NCBI GenBank assembly: GCA_004151065.3
Contig: NWUY0300017530.1
Location: 17,644-38,397, forward strand
Origin: Larix sibirica
Taxonomy: Eukaryota > Streptophyta > Pinopsida > Pinales > Pinaceae
Reading direction: 5' to 3'
DNA length: 20,754 bases
A model generated the notes under the pieces. It had not been told where the DNA came from. It saw nothing but the letters and a program-made list of their open reading frames with translations, and searched no databases. Within the stretch, counting starts at the first letter, position 1, and every line of letters begins with the position of its first letter. Made by a program: the position numbers and the translations under genes. Positions 1-8,975 of this stretch are shown here, one piece after another.

Positions 1-104
1 ATTGGGTTTGTGGTCCATACATTGTTTTTTATCCTTTTTAGTACCTCAAATTAAGGCTCCATCTTATAGTTCTTCTACCAATTGGGTTTGTGATTCATAC
101 ATGG
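1..104. repeat. Pair of 24-bp imperfect direct repeats
   Basis: A 24-bp sequence beginning attgggtttgtg at position 1 recurs at 81-104 with four mismatches, so the period is 80 bp. The first copy touches the window edge, so the array may continue to the left. No coding potential is seen here. Confidence 0.5.
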
Positions 105-594
105 TTTAACATGAAAAAAATTTCAATTTAAATATTAATATTGATAATTTAGGTAAAATATTTTTCAAGATCTAGTTCTTGGAATAACTTAATATCTTCA
201 TAATCTAAAATAATATTATTAATCCCTGTTGAAGCGAGAGACTCTTGAAATTCAAGCAGCGAGAGAGGCCAAGTTACGTGCTGCTCACAGTTACATCCTT
301 TCTCGTTATTTTTTTGGAAATTTGAGGATTTGGGTCGTCTTAAAATGTACCAAAATTTCTAAAGGCACAGTTCTATGGCATAGTTCTCCAGTAAATAGGG
401 CGAAACTACAATATTGCTGGTTTTTATAACCGAATCTAGAGAACAAATAGCCAGAAAATCAAGGAATGCCAATTATCCCAAGCCAGCTAAGTCAGGTGCG
501 ACAGCGATTAGGAACTTGGAAAACAGGGAGCGAGACCAAGGCAGGTGCAGCAACAGCTAGGAGCATGGCAAGCTGCACGATGCACGGATTGTGG
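105..594. other. Non-genic interval
   Basis: AT-rich sequence with no convincing gene. A short plus-strand frame at 229-429 matches nothing I recognise. On the minus strand this interval lies downstream of the protease remnant and may hold its decayed C-terminal part, but no subtilase motif could be traced past about 595. Confidence 0.5.
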
Positions 595-1372
595 CTACTT
601 TAACTGCTTCTGTATTCATGTTTGATAATGAACACAAAAAGCTCATGTAGTCCTCGAATTCTGCGTAGATAACAAGCCCGGGATCCAGAGCCGTTGTAGC
701 ATTGATAAATCTGCCTCCATAATCAAATGGTGTAGCTGGGTTTGGATGGATGATGCTCGATCCCTAGGCCATAATTGGTTTTCCCATGACGGTTTCAACT
801 GTTTTATTAGTGCTACAATTCCAGCGATATGTGGGTTTTCCATGTTGGTACTAGATAGTAGTGCAAAATTGTATCCTGCACATGATAAAATAAAATAATC
901 ATTTTAAGTAGGTAAAATAGTGTAATTGGTAACTCTCTCTCTTATATATTGTGGGTGTAAATGGATAATATGGATAATAGCCAAGCGTAAGAATATCAGG
1001 CTTCATGACATCTACTTCTTCATGGTTTCTATTAATGACATTAGGGCCTCTCGATGAGAACCAAGTGATCATGGGTGCCTCTTGATTGAATGATGCTTTT
1101 CTTCCATCTCCGATTGCTGCTTCTGCACCAAATCTAACAACAATGCCATCTAGATTTCTCTCTGTCTCAGAAGTATAGTAATCCATCAAAACCTGAATTG
1201 GATAGACGTGCATAACCCACGTTAATGTAAAAAAGAAAACAATTAGCAGACTACTCTACTGATCTTGTATAGACAAAGTAGATGAAATCACCTGGTAGGC
1301 AGCGGTCTTGGGAATAATTGTGCAGTCTCTTGAATGGAAGAAATTTCAAACCGCATGTTTAAGAATCCAGAT
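595..1372 (-). pseudogene. Subtilisin-like serine protease (S8 subtilase) remnant
   Basis: Minus-strand fragments match the C-terminal half of the plant subtilase catalytic region, most like the SBT2-type group. In gene order, a short piece ending IIPKTAAYQ stops at a GT donor (exon end 1292). A roughly 99-bp intron ends in AG at 1193. The next exon starts at 1192 and includes VRFGAEAAIGDG, WFSSRGP and VMKPDI. A last exon starts at 875, after TGCAG, with the catalytic-serine block. There the family's GTSMATPH reads STNMENPH, so the nucleophilic Ser is Asn. After KQLKPSW some 20 family residues are missing and the frame shifts. In the new frame an in-frame TAG follows PIMA, then FDYGGRFINATTALDPGLV. 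The upstream piece (about 1300-1372) is also frame-broken. No start, signal peptide, or Asp/His catalytic exons were found. The gene is dead. Confidence 0.85.
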
Positions 1373-3720
1373 AAGAAACGACATATCCTTGAGTTCAAGT
1401 AGGATCATCCAAATAATTATACAATTTCATATTTACAACTTTGATGTACTTATCTGAAGTTACAATTTCATATCGATTTAGTAATTGTTGCAATTTTTTT
1501 AAAATAAAATCTTTATTATATACTTTTGTGTCTTTAACATACACAATGATTATTTCCCCTCATTATTTCTATTCGGTACCCACAGAACGTTAAATCCATT
1601 AATATAATTACTCTTAGTGTCATATAAGTATATATAAAGCTTTGAATATTTAGTCATTTCTACCGCATTATGCCTTGTCTTTCAACGAAGGATCTAGCAT
1701 GCTCATTACAACAGATATTTTGGTATCTACACACTAAGCACAACTGACCAATATGATATATCAAGACTAGTGGATGAGTGAATTTACCTAGATTTCCTTG
1801 GCATTTTTCGACAAATGATTTTTATTTTTCTTCCTTGCTCCTCTTGGAAATCCTATAAAGAAGCAGTCGAGCTAGTAATGCCACCAGCATCGTAGACAAA
1901 CACAGAGGTCTAAGCTTTCCATAAAGCTAGCCTAAAAAAGAAAAAACCATAAAGACAAATGGATGAAAGAATGAATGCATTGTGTGTTACCAATGTAGTA
2001 TTTTTTCATAACATTAACATCTGCAGTGGCGACTGATCTGAGGTGGGTTGACATAGGTTTTTGTATTTAAGATACCCAATGGCCTCTGTACATTTGCATA
2101 AAAAGCCACAACAAACACTGCCTTGAATCCATTATGTTCACCATCAACTGAGAAGATCTCCCTACTCTGATCTGCCGAGATGAAGAACCACAAACTGAGG
2201 ATAAAAGGAGCAGGATTGAATGATAAATATAAGATCCTATGGCAATTTTAACAGCTGTGATAGTTATAACTACCAATTTATTAATGTGAAGTACAATTTA
2301 TTGAGAAATGATTCTCATTTCAATAGCGAATAATGGATAGATTGGCTACGGGTTACTAAAGGATAAATTTAGTTTTCCAAGAACCAAGAGAATGCACACT
2401 TATTTATTGTAACTTCAAAACCATGAACAAAAGGAAGGACACATGCTAAGTTGGCATCCTGACTTGCAAACCATGGCTTCCCATTGATGTGTGTCTACAT
2501 TAACCCTTTCCCAATTCCCAGATGGCAGATAGAGGGATTTCATAAAAAACAGAGGGAAGAGGGAGTGGGGACAGTGGTCTGAATGAGTAGTGCATGGTTC
2601 AAACAATTTTATTTAACCTGTATCACCCTTTCATCATTAGTGGGACTAAAATCAAATTATCTGCTGAGGAAATTGTTATCATCGTTGTTATTGCAGCTTT
2701 GAAATGAAGTTGGCTTATTTATAGGGTGACCGAGTCCATCCAACCTTGATTTCTAAACAAACCAGATTCGATAGGGTAACCCAAGAAATGTGTTTACCAG
2801 GGGCCAAAAGATTGGCTAGTCAAATGATCAATGACTCCGGTGTGACCTTGCCCCAACATACGTCGGACTTTGCCTCCCAACCGCTCCATACACCAAGTTT
2901 ACTTATTCTAAATTACCATGCTAGCTTATGTAATCTAAATTATCGGCCTTTTTTGGTAAGGCTAAGTTTATGTAGAAAAATATACCAATCCCTCCCTAAA
3001 AATGCTCGCTATTACTCGGGCTGCTATCTATCTCTATATCTATTTCACATCCTCCCAAAGTCTATTCCTGGCCAACTAGAAGATTTTATGCTTGGAGCTT
3101 ACTTTAAATATATACACTAGTCACTACCCTATGTTACCATACAACATCTACTTAATGGAAGAGAAGTCCATACACCCCATATAAGGAACAACAGATCACA
3201 TTGATGTGCCAGTGGCCACTTATGCATCCTAACCCTAATGCTACTAACCCTGCCACATTTCATCATGATCTCATAATTCGAGGTAGTCTATATTAATGTG
3301 TTATGCACTTAGTAGGGTGTATTACTATATTGCATATTATCTTCCCAGCATTTAAAGTGTTGATTGATTTTATTTTATCAGCTATCTAGCCTGTGTCGAT
3401 TGCCTTAATTGTTTAACCAAGGCTTAGACAACCAAAATGCATGGCTTTTCAGGTGATTTTGGGATAAAAATCGGTTAAAATTCTTATTGGAACTTGTTAT
3501 TTTCACAATTTTGTAATTTCTGCAATTGAGATTGTCTGTGATTGTCTGTTCTAGACTAATTGTCCAATTTTAGAACTACCCAAATTGTCGAAATTGCGAT
3601 CTGAGCACTCCAAAATTGCTCTGTTGAATCCTAGTTATCCCTTATACAACTCCCATGAATATACCATAAGTTTCTTTACTATCTCATTAAAATTTTCGCT
3701 TTTTAAAGCTCATGCGAATA
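1373..3720. other. Non-genic interval, unassigned
   Basis: No gene recognised. On the minus strand, about 2030-2190 has an open frame preceded by a splice-acceptor-like sequence (TTTTATCCTCAG), but the peptide matches no family I know. The longest plus-strand frame (2746-3120, 124 codons) lacks motifs and has low-complexity composition typical of chance frames. The earlier subtilase exons would be expected on the minus strand here, but I could not find them. Confidence 0.4.
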
Positions 3721-3870
3721 GCTGGTAGAGTTACCATGTGGCAAATAATAGCTGGTGGAGTTACTATGTGGCAAATAATAGCTAGTAGAGTTACCATGTG
3801 GCAAATAATAGCTGGTGGAGTTACTATGTGGCAAATAATAGCTAGTAGAGTTACCATGTGGCAAAGAAGA
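3721..3870. repeat. 30-bp minisatellite, five units
   Basis: Five exact-length 30-bp units start at 3721, 3751, 3781, 3811 and 3841. Units alternate in two variants: units 1, 3 and 5 have gagttaccatgtgg and units 2 and 4 have gagttactatgtgg. This gives a 60-bp higher-order period. The last unit ends caaagaaga instead of caaataata. Because 30 is a multiple of three, two overlapping minus-strand frames stay open across the array. They look like a by-product of the repeat, not genes. Confidence 0.95.
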
Positions 3871-4170
3871 GTTGTTTTCATGTAAATCGTTGGATGTTGA
3901 AGAACTTAGGGCATTACACATCCCATGAAGCTATATCAATCAACATTGCAATGTATCTGTGTTTGCAATTAGGTTCTTTATAAATATTTTAATTCATTGG
4001 CATTTATGTCCGGCTTGGCGTTTCCATTTATCTTGAAACATTTTGGTCAAGCTATATTTTAAACATCCTTCATAAAAAAACCAATTGTTTTCCAATGCTC
4101 ACTATGAAATATGAAGTTAAATTTCCTTGTTAATGTGTGTATTGCCTTTTGCTTCACTCCCAAAGAAGGC

Positions 4171-4295
4171 AATGTGAATGTGTGTGTTGTATGTTTCTTC
4201 TTGTCGATTTTGTTGCCCATGACCTAAGAGGAAATGTGAATGTGTGCGTTGTATGATTATTTTTGTCGATTTTGTTGCCCATGACCTAAGAGGAA
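4171..4295. repeat. 62-bp tandem duplication
   Basis: Two adjacent units, 4171-4232 and 4233-4295, both begin aatgtgaatgtgtg and end ttgcccatgacctaagagga. They differ mainly in a short central stretch. No gene overlaps them convincingly. Confidence 0.9.
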
Positions 4296-4401
4296 CCTTT
4301 GATTCACGTTTGGATGCATAGGACATAGGCACAAATGGGAACTTGGACGACTTATGGAAATTTGGAGATATGCAATGTAGGAAGAGTACTTACTAGATAT
4401 T

Positions 4402-4560
4402 TCATTCAAAGTAGCTTTTGGGTCCCTTCATATCAACAATCTCCATGATTTCCCAGACATCGTAGAAGGAGTTCAATGATAACTGTGAGCAACCATTTGC
4501 AATCCTCTTAATTTCTTCCTTCTTCTTTGCAGCTATTAAGACTGTGACAACATAGGAAAT
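4402..4560 (-). other. Short coding-like stretch, possible terminal exon
   Basis: On the minus strand, 52 codons stay open from just after a TGA (4563-4561) to a TGA at 4404-4402. The peptide has balanced, protein-like composition (for example AAKKKEEIKRIANG, then FYDVWEIMEIVDMKG). A plausible acceptor (ttgtcacag) lies within it and a strong donor-like GTAAGT lies just past the stop. I do not recognise the family and see no partner exon nearby. It may be a relic exon or chance. Confidence 0.25.
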
Positions 4561-4683
4561 TCAAGTCAATAAAAGAAGGGAAAATTACCTCAAGAATAGA
4601 GTGAGGATTTTAAATGCAAAAAACAATATTTCTCTTAGTTGCAACCCATCATTATTAATATGTATGGAAGGAGATTCTAAAGG

Positions 4684-4765
4684 TTTTGTATCAATATCAT
4701 ATGATCTCTTCCCACTCATTAATATTTTGTATCATTATCATATGATCTCTTCCCACTCATTAATA
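4684..4765. repeat. 41-bp tandem duplication
   Basis: Two adjacent units at 4684-4724 and 4725-4765 share ttttgtatca followed by tatcatatgatctcttccc, with one or two differences. It is a simple recent local duplication. Confidence 0.9.
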
Positions 4766-4994
4766 GTTTTGGATAAGAATTTGTGTCACGGAAATGTTGT
4801 TGATATCCTAATTGTGAAAGGTAATTAGGATGGATAATATGTTGGAATTGGATCTAGGTAGTGATTATTAGACTAGTCTTTCTAGTATAAGTTAAGTCTT
4901 TATTTACGAAGCTGCAAGCAGGGACTTGCTTCCCTAGCTGCTCCCCTTGTTTGGTAAGCCTTTATTTAAGTCTAGCCATAGGGAAAATATCCTC

Positions 4995-5023
4995 TCTTTT
5001 TTTTCTTTTTTCTTTTTTTTTCT
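4995..5023. repeat. T-rich pyrimidine tract at left edge of block copy 1
   Basis: An almost pure T/C tract lies directly before the point where the 6.5-kb block begins (ggggttgg at 5024). A longer T tract sits at the same place before copy 2, although the DNA beyond each tract is unrelated. The tract is therefore part of, or at, the duplication breakpoint. Confidence 0.8.
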
Positions 5024-5205
5024 GGGGTTGGACTTGCCTTTACTTTATACAAAGAGTTTTTGATTTTTTTTTAAGGATTTCCTTTTCTTAAAAGAAGAAT
5101 AAATTCAATAATATCATTAAAATTAAGGTTAACGGATTATATATTGAAATCGGGTTAAATTTGGAGAGTTGGGTTTTGAATAAGAGCCTTTCTCTACTCT
5201 GCACT

Positions 5206-5220
5206 ATGGTCTTCATCTTT
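5206..5220. repeat. 15-bp insertion/deletion between block copies
   Basis: Copy 1 has atggtcttcatcttt immediately before a second atggtcttc. Copy 2 has only one. The 9-mer ATGGTCTTC flanks the difference as a direct repeat (5206-5214 and 5221-5229), which fits a slippage deletion in copy 2 or a duplication in copy 1. Confidence 0.9.
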
Positions 5221-5240
5221 ATGGTCTTCTAGTTTTAATA

Positions 5241-6389
5241 AATAAACAATAAAGAAGCATTTGGAACAAAGGCTTATTATGTTTTTCAAAATTTATTTAA
5301 AGTTAATCCACTCTATTCGCTTTGTAGACAATGGTAAAAACTCAATGTATTTCTAGAACAAAGCATAAGTTTTGGTAATACATGATGATAACATTATTAC
5401 AGAGAAAACTTTAACAACTAAGGGGAATCAAAATTCAAGACTATTTGAAGCTAAACACATCATGGAATGAAAAACATGCAATGGCCCACCCAAGAACCAA
5501 CTCTCACAAGGTATGTTGCAAAACATGAAGACGAGAGAAACCGAAAGAGTTATGGGAAGAGAGGTTGTATAGGATATGTGAGAACAATGAATGTAGGATA
5601 ATGTTAGAACAATGAAATTGAAACATAACAACACTTTGTTCTTCATTACATTACATACTTACCTTTAGAGCATGGTTATGGCCCTACACTAAGGACTAGA
5701 AAACTACATTCCAATAAAGCCAAGTAGAGGCCACTAATTGAGAGGTAGGGCAATCAACACTTCAACAAAACCATAAGTTTATAACATTTTTGTATTGTTT
5801 CTAGGCGCTAGCCATCATGGTTTCTTTTTTATTTCCATTGTTGTTTTCAACCATTTGATGCAACTATTGATGATTACATGCATTTTTTTTTCATGCACTA
5901 TTTTTTATGTTCAATATACATATAAATTAGAATGTAGCTATTTTTTTAAGTATCAAAGAGTTTTTGCAATTCCACATATGAGATATTTTTTTTGATATTA
6001 TTGGGTAGTGTAAGTCATTAATCTATGCTTCATGTCTATGAGTATTAATTGCAACTAATCAATTTCTCATGATTTTAACTAGTCCACCTATCACTCATTA
6101 CATGAGTGATGCTCACAAAGATGAAGAAGTTAGATTGAAATTAGCAAAATGAATTGCATAACATCAATCTACTTCCCATAACTAGAAATTCTCATAAAGT
6201 CATCCAACCCAAGACTCCTTTGACTCAAATGCACTTCATCGTGAAGTTGTCTACATAATCAAACCCACCAGCTAACTTGCATTTCTAAAACATTAACCAA
6301 TATTACACATTATAAATTATTTTGTTAAAACTCCCTTACCCTTTTATTCAAATATTGAGAAGCTTTAAAATTCCAACCCATAAAATATC
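5241..6389. other. Upstream non-coding part of block copy 1
   Basis: AT-rich DNA before the PPR gene. A minus-strand donor-like CTCTAAAG/GTAAGTATG sits near 5664, but the sequence ahead of it is not convincingly coding. No gene is supported. The equivalent region in copy 2 is 12280-13429. Confidence 0.5.
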
Positions 6390-6398
6390 TATATAAAG
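6390..6398 (+). promoter_or_regulatory. Putative TATA box of PPR gene, copy 1
   Basis: TATATAAAG lies 372 bp before the chosen ATG. If functional, transcription would start near 6420-6430, giving a leader with one intron (6574-6700). The call rests on sequence match and position only. Confidence 0.4.
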
Positions 6399-6573
6399 TA
6401 AGTGTTTACTCATAACGCATATCCATAAATGTCCACATTGGAATAAGAATACAACCCATATATTTGCTCATATGCGATCTTAATATGAAATTGCATTCTA
6501 CTTTCTAGGCGATCAAAGGGCACGAGTGTGAAATCTTAGCTCCTGAAGATGAACCCCACTGGTGGCTCGAAAC

Positions 6574-6700
6574 GTGAGTATATGAAATCTTCTCACGCAG
6601 AATTCAACAAAGATTTACTTTGTTTTGGAATGGATTTTTGATATACCGAGGATTCCAGTGATGTGATGAGAAGAGGGTTTGGCTTTCTTTCTCATTACAG
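6574..6700 (+). other. Putative intron in PPR 5' leader, copy 1
   Basis: A strong donor (AAC/GTGAGTAT) at 6574 pairs with a pyrimidine-rich acceptor (CTTTCTTTCTCATTACAG) ending at 6700, giving a 127-bp intron upstream of the ATG at 6762. A second acceptor-like TTTCTAG ends at 6508, so 6509-6573 could itself be an internal exon. No transcript evidence is available. Confidence 0.4.
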
Positions 6701-6761
6701 CGTATGAAGCCGGTGTTCCTTCTGAGAAATATTTGGATTTGACCTTTTTGAATAACAAGGT

Positions 6762-8975
6762 ATGGAGTATAGTACCAACAAATTCATTACACTTCGTATC
6801 AAAATACGGGCACTACCATCTGCACTTCATGCATTCAGAATGGCCGAGGCCTTTCATTCCCAAATAATCGTCAAATATCATAAACTACATGCAAAATGCA
6901 TTTCAACAATGCCTGTAACAGAAGTTACAGTTGAGGCAATCGGGAATTTGTTTGGAACAGAAGTAGACGCCGAAAGGTATTCCCGTCTCTTGACATCCTA
7001 CGCCGATACTAAAGACTTGACATCGGGCAGGAAGCTCCACACGCACATGATAAAAACTGGGGTTGAGGTCGATGACTATTTGGGCACAGGGCTCACCATT
7101 ATGTATGTAAAAAATGGGAGAATAGAAGATGCACGCCAACTGTTTGACAAAATTCCTAAACGAAATGTGGTGTCCTGGACCGGGATCATTGCAGGATATG
7201 CTGAGACTGGGAGAATTGAGGATGCATGCGAACTTTTTGACAGAATGCCTGAACGGAACTCAGTTTCTTGGAGCACCATGATTGCGGGATATGCGCGAGA
7301 TGGGCAAGGTAAAGAGGCCATCAAGTGCTTTGCGCAAATGCAAAAGGAAGGGGTGGAGTCGAGGCAGTCGACCTTCGTCACGCTTTTGAGTGCTTGTGCT
7401 GGCCTCGCAGATGTTGAGCAGGGGAGGGAGGTACATGCCTGTGTGATTAAATCTCGTTTCAATTCACATGTTACTGTAAGGAATGCCCTTATAACTATGT
7501 ACGCAAAATGTGGCTGTGTAGAGGATGCTTGCAATGTATTTGAGAGAATGCCTGAACGAAATGTGGTGTCATGGACAGCCATGATTTCAGGGTATTCCCA
7601 GAATGGGAGAATAGATGACGCCCTCGAAGTATTTGAGAAAATGCCTGAGAGAAATGTTGTGTCATGGAATGCAATAATCAGTGGCTGCGCCAAAAATGGA
7701 AGGCTAGAAGATGCACGCCGGTTGTTTGCAGAAATGCCCGACCAGAATGTGGTTACGTGGAATGGGATGATTGCAGGATGTGCACAGAATGCGTACGGGG
7801 AGGAAGCACTGAAACTCTTTTTTGAAATGCAAAGAGAAGACATCAAGCCGGACTGTTTTACCTTCTCCAGTGTTCTTCAAGCATGTGCCAGCTTGGTAGC
7901 CATGGAAAAGGGTAAGCAGATCCATTCTCATATAATCAGATCGGGTTTTGAGTCAGATGTCTTTGTTGGGAGTACCCTTGTTGACATGTATGCTAAAAGT
8001 GGAAGCATTGTCAATGCTCGTCAGTTTTTTGAAAAGATGCCAGAACGAAATGTGGTCTCATGGAATGCAATGATTATAGGATTTGCTCAGCATGGGTTTG
8101 GCTCAGAGGCACTCCATCTGTTTGAACTGATGCAACATGAGGGCTTGCAACCAAATGCCGTCACCTTTGTTGGCGTTTTGATTTCCTGTAGCTATGAGGG
8201 CTTTGTGGATCAAGGTTGGCATCATTTTGATTCCTTGTGGGAAGTTTATCACATTAAACCAGGGCAGGACCATTATGCTTGCATGGTTGACCTTCTTGGC
8301 CGTGCTGGTCAACTCAATGAAGCAGAAGATTTGATAAAAAAAATGCCATTTGAACCTGATGCTGTAATTTGGAGAGTCTTGCTTGGTGCCTGCAAAATCC
8401 ATGCAAATTTGGAGTTATGTGAACGGGTGGCAGGATATCTTTTGGAGCTTGAATCACAAAATGCAGCAAATTATGTCCTGTTGGCAAACTGCTATGCTGC
8501 AGCTGGTAGATGGGACGATGTAGGGAAGGTCAGGTTAATGATGAGAGATAGGGGGATAAAGAAGGATCCGGGATGTAGCTGGATTGAATTCCAGAACAGA
8601 GTCCATACATTTGTAGTAGATGATACTTCACACCCACAAACTCTGAGTATTTATACATTGTTGGAGAAATTGACCGATCAAATCAAGGAAGTAGGGTATG
8701 TGCCTGAGACAAACTTTGTGCTTCATGATGTTGAAGGGAAGAAGAAGGAGCACCTTCTTTGCTATCACAGCGAAAAGCTGGCCATTGCTTTTGGGATTAT
8801 TAATTTTACCCCTGGTACAACAATCCGAGTTATCAAGAACCTCCGTATGTGTGGTGACTGCCACACAGTCACCAAGTTCATCTCCAAGGTTGTTGGCCGA
8901 CAAATTGTTGTAAGGGATACCAGCCGCTTCCATCATTTCATGGATGGATTTTGTTCTTGTAAGGATTATTGGTGA
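6762..8975 (+). CDS. PLS-class PPR protein with E and DYW domains (putative organellar RNA-editing factor), copy 1
   Basis: An intronless 737-codon frame. The first 60-70 residues lack repeats and may be an organelle-targeting presequence. Residues about 73-535 hold some 14 PPR motifs, many of the 31-residue S type bearing MPERNVVSW (around 131, 162, 263, 294, 325, 426), with longer L- and P-like motifs between. E1 and E2 span about 534-602 and a DYW deaminase domain about 603-737. The deaminase signature is complete: H669-S-E671 (zinc ligand and catalytic Glu), C697 and C700 (zinc ligands), a second cluster near H724, C731 and C733, and a terminal DYW. In characterised relatives, PPR motifs bind a specific RNA site and the DYW domain deaminates C to U in mitochondria or plastids. 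Target and compartment are unknown here. The ATG at 6762 has G at -3 and +4; in-frame Mets at residues 27 and 50 are alternatives. Confidence 0.97.
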   Translation: MEYSTNKFITLRIKIRALPSALHAFRMAEAFHSQIIVKYHKLHAKCISTMPVTEVTVEAIGNLFGTEVDAERYSRLLTSYADTKDLTSGRKLHTHMIKTGVEVDDYLGTGLTIMYVKNGRIEDARQLFDKIPKRNVVSWTGIIAGYAETGRIEDACELFDRMPERNSVSWSTMIAGYARDGQGKEAIKCFAQMQKEGVESRQSTFVTLLSACAGLADVEQGREVHACVIKSRFNSHVTVRNALITMYAKCGCVEDACNVFERMPERNVVSWTAMISGYSQNGRIDDALEVFEKMPERNVVSWNAIISGCAKNGRLEDARRLFAEMPDQNVVTWNGMIAGCAQNAYGEEALKLFFEMQREDIKPDCFTFSSVLQACASLVAMEKGKQIHSHIIRSGFESDVFVGSTLVDMYAKSGSIVNARQFFEKMPERNVVSWNAMIIGFAQHGFGSEALHLFELMQHEGLQPNAVTFVGVLISCSYEGFVDQGWHHFDSLWEVYHIKPGQDHYACMVDLLGRAGQLNEAEDLIKKMPFEPDAVIWRVLLGACKIHANLELCERVAGYLLELESQNAANYVLLANCYAAAGRWDDVGKVRLMMRDRGIKKDPGCSWIEFQNRVHTFVVDDTSHPQTLSIYTLLEKLTDQIKEVGYVPETNFVLHDVEGKKKEHLLCYHSEKLAIAFGIINFTPGTTIRVIKNLRMCGDCHTVTKFISKVVGRQIVVRDTSRFHHFMDGFCSCKDYW

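Noticed and set aside
2746-3120. 124-codon plus-strand open frame
   Set aside because: No ATG at its start, no motif, and no context of splice sites or promoter. Likely chance.
4910-4945. Possible hairpin around agcaggga / ttccct
   Set aside because: Pairing is short and interrupted. No terminator or RNA gene context in this plant DNA.
4841-5023. Possible solo LTR starting tgttggaatt
   Set aside because: The start resembles some plant LTRs, but no CA end, target-site duplication or partner copy was found.
5428-5646. 72-codon minus-strand frame repeated at 12468-12686
   Set aside because: Its presence in both copies only reflects the block duplication. No family resemblance was seen, so conservation is not evidence of function.
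7076-7846. 256-codon minus-strand open frame (also 14116-14886)
   Set aside because: It lies antisense inside the PPR gene and its periodic peptide simply mirrors the PPR repeats. It has no independent motif.
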